From positions 69,925-133,924 of the forward strand of contig JBBHKE010001180.1 of assembly GCA_037447655.1 (NCBI GenBank): a DNA stretch of 64,000 nt. The letters run 5' to 3'. The notes under the pieces were generated by a model. That model had not been told where the DNA came from and did no database searches. It saw only the letters and a program-made list of their open reading frames with translations. Positions 20,394 through 33,251 of this stretch are shown piece after piece (position 1 is the first letter of the stretch; each line of letters starts with the position of its first letter). The position numbers and the translations under genes were made by a program. This stretch comes from Zygnema cylindricum. Taxonomy: Eukaryota; Streptophyta; Zygnematophyceae; Zygnematales; Zygnemataceae.

Positions 20394-23300
20394 CACTATA
20401 TAAAGTCGAAACTGGAGAGTCGAAACGTCGCCGACGGCTCCGTCTATTGTGGGCGTCCAAATCAGATTATGTCATGGGAATCTCGAGGATTTGAATAAAC
20501 CGTCCGATGTACTAATTTTGCGTGGAAGAAATCTCATATTTCGTACGGTGGAAAGATTTTGTAGGGGGCGGATTAGTACGAACATATTGAAATCTCTTTC
20601 GCTGTCGTATATTTAAATTTCACGAAAGCGTTCCAAAAGACGCCCTAACTTTGGGTGGATCTGACCCACTAAGAATCCACGTTATCAACCCAGAATCTGA
20701 ATCAGACCTACGCGATGACTAATGATCATTAATCTAACGAGAATTCTTATTCGTACAGTTTTTCAGGACGAAACGTACTACAAATCGAACGACACGTGTC
20801 CATGACGACTTGACGAGCTCCTTGCCCGCGCCACATGTACGCTGACGACATTCCCGCCAAAAAATTGAAGTATCAACGAGGATGTTGACAAAAAAACAAA
20901 AAATGCGGTGTGCTACAAATTACCTGTATGGTTAAAAGCACACACCGACAATGTGAATCAATGTGAAGTACTTATTCAATGTAAGAATGCTGATTCGTAA
21001 ATAGGGTGGATTCATTTGGTCGCGCGTGACGACGCGTCATTTTAGTTTCATTGATATTTATACGCGGGTACGCTTTTATATTTTGTACGAATTTATTTCG
21101 TTTCGTGCGAGTATATACATGTCGTACGTCGTCCTTTAACTTGTGTCCAAGTTCAGCGTAACTGTTCGCGATTAGATTCCATTTTTGTCGCTAAGTCAAA
21201 TGTCGGTGTGTGCTTTCAGTGGAGCTCACGTGAAGTGAGTAACTACCTGCGCGCAGCCATTTTATTTATATGTGGCTGCCTCAGTTTTGTTACAGTAAAC
21301 CTGCGCCGGCCGTGTGAATTGTTTTTTTTTTCATGACGGTCGACGTTCGCAAGCGCGACAGTTTTTTAACCGCCGTTTCAATATTTCGCCAGTCAAAGTT
21401 GTTCGACGGATTGACCGTCAAATCTGAACTTAAAGGTACGTAGCTTGTACGAAACTGTACTTCAAATGTACAATTTCTGACAACTACCTGCGCGCAGCAA
21501 AAATCGTCTCTGCGATTAGCAATTCCCTTATTTAATGCTAAAAAAGTAAAGCAATGTACACACTATCAAGATTCATCGTCAAATTTGAAATTTCAATGTC
21601 TCCTAAACCAAAGTCCAAGCATCTCAGGATCGGGTGAATTTTTGTACGGAAAAGAAAAGGATATTGTCCTTTTGACCTTTTCAAAAGGCAATAATGGTTT
21701 TCGAAAGAGATATAATGTTATCTCAAATTAAATATTCTCTAAATCCATGTCCCAAATCATACTAAGACACTCCATATCTCCGCTTTTCCATCTTTTCTCT
21801 ACCTTACTACAACAATGACAATATTGTAGATAGTTATCTATCACAAAAAATCAATGTAAAGAGAGAGTAAAACATGAAAAAATGACGATTTAAAAAAAAA
21901 AAGTAAAAACAGAAATTGACGATAACTAATGACATAATGCCATTCAAACAATGCCTTAGTAAAGGTAACGTTCCTTTTGCCATACTTTCTTCGAGAGTAA
22001 TTTCTATGGTTTTACGTTGGTTATGTTTTAAGAGTGAGATGGTCGACGCAACACAAGGTCACCTCGAGGAACACAACTACCACCCATCATAATTTAGAGA
22101 AATAATTTTCGGGCAATCAAAAGCGCAGACTTCTACATTTTCTTTCTAATGCAGGTAATCGAAAGGTACCGATCTTACCCTTTGATCGTTGCGGCTCAAA
22201 TGAAAATCAGAAAAAAATGTGTCGAGAAAAAGAACTTCACTTGCGTGGAGGATGTTTGAATCTAATAACGATCCACGATGTAGTATTTTTGAATAACTGT
22301 ATAACCAAAATGCAATCACATGGCAATGTTTGTTCACGATTGACGAAAGAGATACCTCCATACCTCTCAATCATGTAGGAATCCTTTGCCGCCTATAAGA
22401 TATCGAGAAAGCAACCCTAAGGTACATGTGGATTACAACGCTTCTCCCTCTCCCTCTCCCTCTTCCTTTCCCATTCCCTCTCCCTCTCCCTCTCCCTCGT
22501 CTACCTCTACTGAAGATCATTACTCTCTATTTAGGCTTTTCAAAAAAAATCGAGGAAATGTAAAGACTTCACTGTCATCAATACATAATACAATTGTATT
22601 GGCAATACAATTGTAGTACAAGCAATGTATTACTGCAAAATTATGTTTATTACTGCAATATGTTGTTTGTTTGTTTTTTCTTTTAACAGCAGTATCAATT
22701 GTTAGTCAGGTGTGAAAAAACATCTCCGGCTTCCTTTTTGATTCCACTTGTGTCTTTCCGCTATTTTTGCTGTTCGCCAAGGTTTTCCAGAGTTCCTTCT
22801 AAGGTTTTGGGGTTTTAAACTCGTTTATACGTAACTCAGGGTTTTTTAGGGTCTTCAATCCGACCAATGGCTGTGTTTGCATATACTGCGAGAGTCTAAA
22901 ACGGATAGAAATTCACCAAATAAAGGCATTACTCATCTGAAAGTTCTGGCAACTTTTTCTTAGTCCATGTTTTCTTACGTTGACAAAAAGAGCTGTGTTT
23001 CCCTGTGCTAAACCACAGGAAAATAAATTGTACTTGTGGTGCAAAAAACGTTTTATTTCCCACCATATCTGTTTTAAGATATATGTTAAGACATTATACA
23101 AGTTTGGAAAAGGTAGAGGCTGGAGAGAAGCCTCCGCCCAATTACCATTTCCTGCGATTTAGGTGCTCCATCGAGCCTTTGCTTGTTTGTTACAACATAA
23201 TAATTCACAATTAAAATAGGCTGTGTTGCAATTCGTCTCTTTTGCGTCTCCTAACCGCAGGTTTCGAAAAGATCCGAGGGTTGCAACTGCCAGTTAGATA

Positions 23301-23718
23301 ATTGCCTCTTTTGGGCATGTTTTTTCTTTTTCTTTTTCTTTTTCTCTTTCTTGCATGCATTCTTTTTCTCTTTCTAGAAGAAGGGAAGGAGTAAAAGGTT
23401 TGTTCACAACTGAAGTCCCCGAAGTCATTTTGTTTTTTACCGTCAACCTTCACGCAACACATTCCGTTGGGTGATTTTGTTGTAACTGAACATTTGTTGT
23501 GACAGAAAGTTTTGGAAGAACACAGTTCCAGTTTCAGTTCCAGTTTCAGTTTCAGTTCCAGTTCCAGTTTTATGGACTGGAAAGAGGAAGAAAGTGAGAC
23601 ACGCCCGAAATGGTTTACTGAGCTTTCAGATTTTTGAATGATCGAGGATGTCCCCGTCCGTCGCAGAAAAGGCTTGAAAAAGTTTGAAAAAGTTTTACGA
23701 AAACTCCGGAGATTCAAA
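20394..23718. other. Intergenic region between CPL3-like and SINAT genes
   Basis: No gene seen. At 21240-21430 lies a dispersed repeat that recurs, strongly decayed, at about 38395-38575. A CTCCCTCTCC tract is at 22440-22500. The 23.0-23.7 kb part, downstream of the CPL3-like stop, includes a TTTCTTTTTCTTTTT tract (23316-23350) and a CCAGTTTCAGTTCC repeat (23526-23575), which account for the 190-residue minus-strand ORF there. Confidence 0.5.
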
Positions 23719-26700
23719 CTATAGCTGAAAGTCGCGCTCATTTGCTCGTCGGTACAAGATCGTGGAGGCCTCCACCCTGCCAAAAAAATAATTATTTAAT
23801 TATTATCCAAACTAGCAATGATGAATTTCAACCCAACAACACCAAGAATATCTCAAGAATAGTTCACACCTGTAAAAACAAACAGAACCATTATATGTAG
23901 TTAACCCGTACTATATGCGTCGCATATGGTTTTTTCGACTATGATCCAACGTATATAATACAGGGTTGTCACATATAGTGTTTCCAATTGTTTTCGCACA
24001 TTCGAACTATGATTTCAAAACCTTTTAACTGCATTTTCCCATTGAGAAACAGACCAACAGGGAAGCGCTCCTGATATGACAGGAGCTTCTTACCAAGCGG
24101 GTCGTACCACATGTCTCCCTGTCGCTAATGCCCAATTCACCTGAAAAACGACAACAATTCAACAAGGAACGTCAAAAATCATTTTTATGTCAAAAGACAA
24201 TTTTTTCAGAGCATTTTCAACAACGTCAAAACAAGACATGAGAGGGAAGGAAGCAAAATCTCCCAATTCACCTTATCCGTTCCTAAACAAAGAGCGACTA
24301 CATGAGTGACTCCATCATCAATAGCTGTGGTACAGGAAGCTCCAAACTGTTCTGCCATACGCCAAAGAGGATGAGTATGTGGTCGAGCCTCCCCGACCTG
24401 TACAAGAGGAGAGAAAAAGAGAGAAAAACAGAAAAAAATCGGGAGTTCATTAGGCAAATTATCACGGTCAGTGGAAACTATCACGGCCGGCGCATGTCAT
24501 CGCGATTGGTGAATTGCGGAAAGGATAATGGATCTCACGGGAAAAACTCGACTGAATAAAATTCGGCAACCAGAGAGTATTCGCCTCTGTTCTTCTGCCA
24601 GAATATTTCGCAGGTCAGCGTCAAACTGAGGTTGGTACTGTTGAAAGAATGCAGCGTGAACTCTCTCCATCACCTGTTTCCCAAAACAAAAATGAGTTAC
24701 CCAACGAAAAATACACTACAGCCGTCGTGAACTCTCTCCATCACCTGTTTCCCAAAACAAAAATGAGTTACCCAACGAAAAATACACTACAGCCGTCGCC
24801 AGTTGTTTAAGAAAGGCTGATACTTACAGCCAATGCACATGCGAGCATCCCGTCAGCTTCTCTTTCATCATGACTCAACTCCAGAAGGGATGGTCCAGAA
24901 AGTCCAAACTGTCGTCGACTGCTCGGAAAGTACATGTATCTGCGAGAGTGAGTCCATGGAGTATCATAAGGACTTATATTCGTTTGTTGCCTATATTTGA
25001 CTTAATATAACTATAAGTCAGTTGCGGCTTTTTTGACCCCAAATCATAAAATAGTGTTCATATGACTAAATAAGAAAGAGGGCCTAAATAAAGCCAATTC
25101 ACGCGAATAACTAAATAGCAATGGAAGCTGTAGTTAATAAGATCCATCATGTTTCCGCTCATATGGGGATGTTAACTAGAAAAAACTGTCATACAGTCTC
25201 TATCTATCGATCTTGTCTTCTGAAGTGTGAATCACAATAAAATGCATTATTTTTTGAGAATTGGAGAAGTTCCCCACCGTTCCACAACGATGAGATTTGT
25301 GGCATGCTGTGGCCACACACTGGCTGAATCGTCTAGAATGAGAACCGCAGACTCCATTCCCAAAACTCCCGCGAGATCTTTACTCCTCGGCTTTGAAGGA
25401 ACGTCCTGTATTCCTTCACCTACCTCGTCTCCCCTAGAAATAACACGTCCCGCAAAAAGATCTCCTGAAGGATCTAGAAGTTTGGCCATTTGGGTGGCAT
25501 ATGCACGGTTTCCCATGGTGTATACGTGGAGCTCAAAAAGGGCACTAGCCTGAAAATATCAAAAGATTTGTTTTTTAGGGGGAAAAAAAAAAAACTTAAA
25601 CTTCTTGCATAGATGGTCATGAGCTTGGCATAGGCTCCAATGTGAGATTTGTAAAAGAATCCCACTTTAGTCCTAAAATGCAACAAGAAATGTAGCCATA
25701 TTATGGGTTCTTCCTCTGGCTTTTATTCACACGTAACCTGACAGTGCCAAAATTGCCTTGTAATAATATGAATTAACGACGTAGAATATGGCCTTGTTCT
25801 CCAAAATTTAGAAGTATGGACTGACACATGATATTTATCTAGGCATGAGAGCGTGGCATATGCTACGATTGGTATAAACGAGCAAATGCCTCTGTTTTCA
25901 TGTATATGAAAATGGTTGGTCTGTATGGCTTAATAAGGAGTAGGATGAGTTTGGGCAATGGAAAACAATGGTATACCCTTGCGAGAAACGTCCAGATACC
26001 AGGCCGGAGTTTGGTCCACATAGCCATATGAGGAAAACGGTAAAGCTCACGTCGTTTACCACCTTCTCGAGCAACACGATTTTTCTCCAACGTTTCTGAA
26101 ACTTTTAATCGTTTCTGCCACTCCTCTTCAACCTCACCAAACTGCATTCATGCCCCTCCCCACCACGGGCATTTAAGGCAGTTATCCAACTTCTAATGAA
26201 TAGTAGATTCCAAGATCCTTGAGACTAACACAATAATATGCATAAGCCCTACATGTATCATCTTGGACATGTTTCATTCTTTTTTCCAAGACTGGAGACT
26301 CAAAATTCCATCCAATTTGACAAAAGCTTGAATGGTGGACATGGCTTGAGCTGCTCAGAGAAGCCAGAAGCCCCTTCAATTTGCTGTAAAAAAAGCTAAC
26401 AGAATGGTCAACTAAAACGTGAACTATTAACCTTTCAGTTAACTGTTTTAACTTAGTTAGAAAGACCGTACAGTTCATTGCTGTTAGTTTTCACCTTTGC
26501 AGAATTAAGGAGTGTGTGATCTAGATCCAGAACAAGGCAAAGCTTGCCGGCTCGCAGCATTCTCTCTTGTTCCCCCATTCGTCTCTCTCTTTCTGATGCC
26601 CCAAAGCTCTGATCCACTTGCTGAATTCTTTGTCCCGTCAAATCCATTTGTTGAATCGATTGTCCATTCAATTCTGTATCCCACTCTCGAGGGACTTTTT

Positions 26701-29700
26701 CAATAGAAGCCTCCACATGCCCTACCTCACTCAGATTGCTGCCAGGATCCAGAAGCTCTCCATACTTAGCCTCACTCCCATTCAGGCTTTTCCCAGCAGT
26801 CGAAGAGGCAAGAAGTGTCAAATCTCCAATCCTTTCAGATCCATTGACAAGATGGGAACCACTTATTGAATTTAACTCTAAATGGGAGCCTGAATGCATA
26901 TAATTGACATGAATATCTGGTAACATACTGCCTGTTTTTACGGCATGTATAGGGGGAGTGAGAGACCGTAAAGGAGAACCTCCAACCACTGGACACCCTT
27001 CCATATTACTGTTAACGCCATTTATTAACTTTTGTCCTCTTTCCTCTCCACTTTCCCTCAAAGCTCTACGAGGATCACGATGGCGCAAGCGACTTCGTCC
27101 AGCTTCCTCTTTCTGCATCTCAAACAGGCAAGTACGCCAACCCAGAATATAAAATCAAAGGAGGTCAAGAAGTTCATTTCAACATTCTGGTGAAAATGAA
27201 TGTGAACACGCTTTAATCATAAATTGCAAGGTATGACCTGTGAAAGCCTTTGACAACTTACCAGATTTGTCCCATAATCATGTGTAGGACCTGAGGGTGC
27301 TCCGGCCTCGGGAGCAAGCAAAAATCCGTGGCTATCACTTGGATATCCCTCCCTACCGTTCCTGTCAATAAATGAAGCTAGAGAGTCACTCTCCTGGAAA
27401 ACCTGGGTCTGGTTTGTGAGGCCTACAGGTGCAGGTGCTTCTGTCTCAGACAGACGTAAAACTCCATGACTATTATTAAAATCTCCCTCAAAACCACTAC
27501 CTTTGTCGTTGATGATTAGAGACGGACTCTCCTGCAACGCATGGCTTTGGCTTTTCAGACCTGAAATTGCTCCGGCCTCAATAACAGGCAAAATCCCTAA
27601 ATTATTGTTAGAATTTCCGTCCATACTGTTGATGCACCCGACAACACTTGTCGCAAGATATGGACTCTCCCCAAAAAACTGTTGTTGGGTTGCTATAACT
27701 TGAGTGCCTGCTGGGTCTTCGGTTAAAGTTTGACCAATTGCTCCAATTGCCCTCTCGTCCTCCATTTGCAATCTCTTGGGAATGGAATCTATTAAATCAT
27801 TTCCAGCTCTATCAGCAAATTTTCTTTTCAAGTTCGGAACTAAACCAGCAACTTGAATGGAAAAATCTTCATCAACTACCATTGCAGATCTTCTACGAGG
27901 ATCTCGAGTTGTAACTGTATTTCCAGAACGTACAACACAAGGAGGCAAACCATCCTGGAAAATTTGCTGGGAGGAACTATATGTTTCAAGACCTGAAGAA
28001 TAGGATTGACTATCCTTCAAACTTGTGCTCACAAGTGGGTCAGATTTCCAACCGGAAGAATCTCCTCGGACATCCTGACCTTTCAAAGTATCTGATGGGC
28101 GTATCACTTTTATACCTATCTCATTTTTATCTTCTTCCTCGTCCTCTTCATCCTCCTCATCTCCTCCAGGAGTAGGGCTTGGCATCCTCTGCAAAACATG
28201 AACATTGCGATTATACTGACGTCTGTCTTCCATTCTACCATCATTTGAATCGTCAAAAACATGTGGTTGATTCTGCTGTTGTGGTTGCAGATGTTGTGAT
28301 CCTTTGACCACTTCTATTTGATCTCCACTCTGCCAATTGTCCTCCTTTTTGGAAGAATACAAATGGTTTTGAGAAAAATTGACCTGACCACTGATTCCTG
28401 AAATAGCCGAGGTACCGGAAACTACCAATTTGACTGTTAACTGGCCATCATCTACATTAGAACCCTCAACAGGAAAACTATCTCTTTGGGTGTAGTTTTC
28501 AAGAACAGGGGAAACATTGTAAACATGCTCTTTTTGTGACTGAATATGCCCAGTTTGCTCTGTCCCAAGTTGAAAAGCACTCGGCTGTAAGCCATTCTTT
28601 TCATTATTTACAACATGGAAAACTTCAGAATGCCTCGGAGTTTCATGACGGTAGACTTGAAGAGGAGCACTGGCATTTTGTGGCCATGTCCAACTAAGGG
28701 CTTCTAGGGTTTTTGCGGAAAAATTTGTTTCAGAATCACCAAGGACAGATCTCGAATTTTGGGCAAAAGCAAAAGCAGCGGCAGCTATAGCTGCTGCATC
28801 TGCCGCTTGTTGGGCATCCACAAGATTACCGAAAAGTTTAACGAGGTCTTCTTGATGATTCCCAACGACGGACGGAAATTGCACATTGATGTGCTCAGGT
28901 TTGGTGATCATAGATTCAGAGGAAGGAAAAGTGATCGTGTTTTGAAGTGGTTTTGCAGCAGGAATTGTTTCTGATGCGACAGACTGGCTTTTGACTTGCT
29001 CAATTAAAGTGGCTTCCTGCTCTAATAGTTCTTGCCGATCACTTTTTATCCTGCCAGTTCGGTTACTTGCTTCAAAGCTCCTCCTCATCGCTTCTATCTG
29101 CATCGCAAAGGAAACACCTTTTCTTCAGTTCAGCAGCAAGAAGCTAAAATGATCGGGATCTGTTCACGGCCGTTTCTTATACCTTTCTATAGTTTTTGGC
29201 AGGAATGACACAGAATAGACACAGTTGTCACTCGAGTTACCTTTAGTAACACGAGTGTACAGTTTTCTATTTCACACTAAATAACAACACATTACTCAAG
29301 TTACTCATCGAATTGACTCATCATACCAAAAGTAAAAACAGAGCGCGTATTTTAAATGATTATTATTTTTCCCATGTGGGTTAGAATAGCACCTCTGTGG
29401 CCTGTTTACGAGTGAAGAGCCTCTCGCGATTGGCCCAAACGATTTCCATCAAACTGTACAAATTAACAAAAACCAAACCATTAGCCAAAAACAAAAACTT
29501 AGTATTCTGGCGAAAACGTAATGGTTATAAAATCTTCATTGCATGCAAAATGAACAACACTGTGGTGAAAATTTCATGCAAAATAAACAGCAATTTTGTG
29601 GTGGAAAACGCACTCTGTAAAAGGTCCGTGAAAACCCTCCTGCTCTCGTCCACTAGCCGTGTTTGCTACCTGGCAACACCACACGCATTTTTTTTTCGGT

Positions 29701-32517
29701 CAGTCCCTCAGTTAAAGAGTCTGGCTAGAAGAACGAAATTTGTGTAAAAACCGTCCAAAGCTTCAACGATCATCCTAATTCCAGCCCAAAAAACAAGCAA
29801 AAATTAGATAGTTTAAGCATCTTTTGCAATAAAAAAAATTGCAGAGGAAACAATTTGCAGAGGAAGTGATTTGGGGAGGGGAGAAAACAATCTGCGGAGA
29901 AAGGGATTGGAGAGAAAAAAAATTATATACAAGAAGATTTGGAGAAGAAAATATTTGCAGAGGAAGTCATGTAGAGAGGAACAAATTTGCAGAGGAAGAG
30001 ATTTGGAGAGGAAAAGATTCACGAAAAGGGGGTTTTAGGGGCTGAAAAAGACCGCAAAAACAGAGCGAAGACTGGAAAATGTCTGTCTGCTCACTGTCGC
30101 CACATCTCCAAGAAGCTCTTCAGAAGAGGCAATTTCCGACGAGCCTACCAAATCGCCCAGAAGACTCACGGCTCGTTTCATTTGTCGACAAACTGAAGTC
30201 AGAGATCTGCAACTACAAAAAAATATAAGAGATCTTTTTCCTTTTTCTTTGCTATTGTCGAAACTCTAGCGCCAAGAAAATCGCCAGAAAATCATCTGAA
30301 ATTGCCGAAAATTGTCGAAAATCATCGGAAATTGTCAGAAACTTTTGGAAATTGTAAAAAAAAAAACGAAATCGGAACATTTTCAAGTCCCAAAAACTCT
30401 AACAGACTTTCCTGCAACCTCTTTTGCTATTATCTTACTCATTCAACCACTAATACTGGCAGCCAAACTGCTGTGATTAGTGAAGTGTTAACAACAATAA
30501 CAATAAAAATGGCCCGAAAGCATTTTAATAACAAACTGCCAGAGTAAAGTAAGAAAATAAAAGCTAGGAGAGGTCTCTCATCCACCTGGCTATGCAACAA
30601 AAGCAACAATCCGAAACGACACAAACATGTCAGGCTTTTTACAACATAAAACAACCCTAATGACTACTCGAATATACCGTGGCCATTCTGTTTTTCATCA
30701 ATATTGCTGCAACCAATAAACACAACCTGCAACTCAGCTAAAGTTTTTACAATAAAATAGCACCAATAGTTTCCCGGAAATAGAGCTCCTCACACTCATA
30801 CAATGAGTGTGAGAGTTGAGCATCGCTGGAGCTAAAATAAAAAGTTGAGCTAAAATAAAAAGTTGAGCTTTTGTATGCTACACAAGCATACAGTTCAACT
30901 GCATATGATCGTCTAAAGAGTAGGGGTGGAAAAGGGGGAGGGGGGAAGGGGGGGAGGGAGAGAGGGAGGGAGGGAGGGCGGGAGGGAGTGAATGTTAAGT
31001 GACTAAGTGTATCTGAATGGACACAATACCACAACATTACGACAACTCGATTGTAATGGGATAAGTTAACTGTTTCAGCCTTATAAACACAAAAACCCCA
31101 AAAACCCTACTAAAAAAACCCTTCAAAGCCCTAGATGACAGGACACTATGAATACTATAACATACTATGAAGTACTATTCATGAATATGAAAGTATGTTA
31201 AGTACATAGAGTATGTATAGTATGCATAGTATGAATAATATGTTGAGCATCTATAGTATGTATAGAATATGTTGGATGTATAGCATGCATAACATGTATA
31301 GTACATGCAGTATGTATAGCATATAGTAATGTGTAGAATGTATAGAATATATAGTATATACAGTAAGTGTAGTATGGTATGTATAGTATCCGTAGAAAGT
31401 ATAGTATACGTAGCATGCATAGCATGCCATAATATGTATAGCATGCATAGTATGTATAGAATGTATAGAATGTATAGAATGTGTAGTATGTATAATATGT
31501 ATAGCATGTCTAATATGCATAGCATAAATAGTATGTATAATATGTTGTGTACAGTATGTATATTATATATACTGTGTAGAGAATGTATAGTACGTGTATA
31601 GAAATGCCATTAATATCCAATTGACTACCTTCCTACCTCTGAGCATCTCTTACTCCAGTATTCTGCAAGAGTTCCTGGGCAAATTGTAGCAATTTCCATC
31701 TCTCCTCCTTCTCTGTCTCCAACTTCTGCTGATCACCTCTCTGGACAATTACGTCCTCTCTCTCTCTCCTACGTACAGGAGCTGTTTCTAAACCAAAAGA
31801 TTGATTCAACTCCCTCCCACTCCTCTCCTTCACTCTCCCAAATCTGAATGCATCTCCCTTCTCAAACCTTTCCCTCTTGCCAGTTCTCAAGCCATCGTTT
31901 TCCTCCCTCTCTCTGTCCCTTCCCCTTTCCCTTTCTCGCTCCCTCTCTCTTTCCCTCTCCCACTCCCTCCCCCGCTCTCTCTCTCTTTCCCTGTCCCTCT
32001 CCCTCTCCCGCTCTCTCTCCCTCTCCCTTTCCCTCTCCCTCTCTCTGCCCCATTCCCGCTCTCTGTCCCTTTCCCTGTCCCTTTCTCTGCTCCTTTCTCT
32101 ACTCCTCTCCTTTTCCCTCTCCTTTTCCCTCTCCTTTTCCCTCTCCTCCCTCTCCTCCCTCCCCTCCCTCTCCTCCCTCTCCTCCCTCTCCTCCCTCTCC
32201 TTTACCCCATCCAAAGCAAACCTCAGTGGTCCAATCCTTTCCTTTTGAAAAATACTGCTAAAACTGCTCGTTTCTGTTTCTACTACCTTTTCTTGCTGTT
32301 CCTCTCCTTCTATCTCTCCCTCTTCTAACTCTCCTTCTTCTCTCTCTCCTTCTCCATCTTCAGCAGCTGTTGTATTATGTGCGGCTTGAGCCCATGCCAA
32401 ACTATATAAGGTGACTCCTCCATAGCCATTTGTACTTTGCCAATGGGGAGAATTCCAGGAAGAACTTGAATCTTTGCCAAACTCTAAGGATGGAGGAGGA
32501 GATTTCCATGCAGCCAT
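23719..32517 (-). CDS. CPL3: CPL3-like RNA polymerase II CTD phosphatase (FCP1 and BRCT domains)
   Basis: Exons in transcript order: 32517-31637, 30206-30095, [29453-29393], 29097-27262, 27112-26495, 26141-25977, 25549-25278, 24939-24828, 24673-24539, 24397-24272, 24140-24094 and 23776-23719; about 1475 residues. The N-terminus has LYSLAWAQA, as in CPL3, followed by an Arg/Glu-rich stretch. The FCP1 catalytic motif LVLDLDHTLLNSAK ends exon 26495. HVYTMGNRAYATQMAKLL and LILDDS follow, then YFPSSRRQFGL and a C-terminal BRCT region (HPLWRMAEQFGA, DDGVTHVVA, TDKVNWALATGRHVV). The enzyme dephosphorylates the polymerase II C-terminal repeat and represses stress transcription in Arabidopsis. All joins are in phase except 30095 to 29453, which leaves a one-base gap in phase; a small exon is probably missing there. 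Confidence 0.92.
24657..24798 (-). repeat. Perfect 71-bp tandem duplication across a CPL3 exon acceptor
   Basis: Two identical 71-base copies (24657-24727 and 24728-24798), each containing the first 17 bases of exon 24673-24539, its CAG acceptor and polypyrimidine tract. Use of the upstream acceptor would insert 71 bases and shift the frame, so the inner acceptor is the one that keeps the protein intact. Perfect identity implies a recent event or an assembly duplication. Confidence 0.9.
29830..30055. repeat. TTTGCAGAGGAAG-type tandem repeat in CPL3 intron
   Basis: Units such as ATTTGCAGAGGAAG and GATTTGGAGAGGAAA recur about eight times. They lie between exons 30206-30095 and 29453-29393 and make spurious ORFs on both strands. 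Confidence 0.6.
31138..31610. repeat. TATAGTATG minisatellite in CPL3 intron 1
   Basis: Irregular repetition of GTATAGAATGTATAGTATG words over about 470 bp, immediately downstream (sense) of exon 1. No coding content despite ORFs on both strands. Confidence 0.85.
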
Positions 32518-32770
32518 GAAGATGTAAACAAAAAATTTATGTATATATAATATATATAATTGAAATAATATCAATCAAGTATAGCAAATTAGTCTCATAT
32601 TCAATAGTCTCATATTCAACTACTTTGAAGTTTTGATCAAATGAAGGGAAGGACAGATGTTAAAATTGTGAAGGCATGTGAGCATTGTGACTTCATGAAT
32701 CAACATATATAGACTTCTGCACTCATAAACAGTTTTGACAGTACAGTATACAATACAGTACAATACAGTA
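32518..32770. promoter_or_regulatory. Presumed CPL3-like promoter and 5' UTR
   Basis: An AT-rich run reading TATATAATATATATAATT lies at about 32540-32562, 25-45 bp upstream of the start codon. That is too close to be a certain TATA box. A T-family MITE begins at 32771, only about 250 bp upstream of the start codon. Confidence 0.3.
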
Positions 32771-32986
32771 CACCGTGAATCGTCGTTAGCGTTAATGTTT
32801 TTTTCGTCTCTTAATATATCTTTTCTCCGTACACACATGTCGGATTGTGGATCTGACGGTTGCGATTGAAAGGTAATATTCTCATTTACGAATGGCGGTC
32901 TTAAATTGAAAATTGGACAAATGTGTAATGTGAAAAGATGTTTTCAGTGGCGAAAACTTTATTAACGCTAATTACGATTCACGGTG
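32771..32986. mobile_element. T-family MITE upstream of CPL3-like gene
   Basis: Ends CACCGTGAATCGTCGTTAGC and GCTAATTACGATTCACGGTG, TA on both sides (32769-32770, 32987-32988). 216 bp, interior similar to 11779-12309 without its insertion. Confidence 0.75.
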
Positions 32987-33026
32987 TACCGTACTATTAC
33001 CTAGAACAAGGTACAGACGTACAGTA

Positions 33027-33251
33027 GACCTCCTATCGCTATTAGTGTTGGTATTTGAGTTTTTTCTTCGGAACTTAAAAATATATTTTCTCTGTACACA
33101 CTTCCCCGATTTCCAAATGGAGACCGCCAGTGGAACGTGAAAATCTTGCCTTTCAATGGCAACCGTCAGATCCATAATCCTTTAAGTGTGTACGGAGAAA
33201 GATGTTTTAGGTGGCAAAAAAATACATTAACACTAATAGCGACACACGGTG
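33027..33251. mobile_element. T-family MITE, older copy
   Basis: Left end GACCTCCTATCGCTATTAGT, right end ACTAATAGCGACACACGGTG, TA at 33025-33026 and 33252-33253. About 225 bp, same interior plan as its neighbour. Confidence 0.6.

Noticed and set aside
23211-23783. 190-codon minus-strand ORF
   Set aside because: Overlaps the true CPL3-like last exon in another frame and continues through repeats downstream of its stop.
31175-31601. Overlapping Tyr/Ile/His- and Met/Tyr/Ser-rich ORFs
   Set aside because: Both strands of the TATAGTATG repeat give open frames; no independent coding evidence.
31801-32328. Plus-strand Ser/Pro/Leu ORFs opposite the CPL3-like first exon
   Set aside because: Shadows of the Arg/Glu repeat coded on the minus strand.
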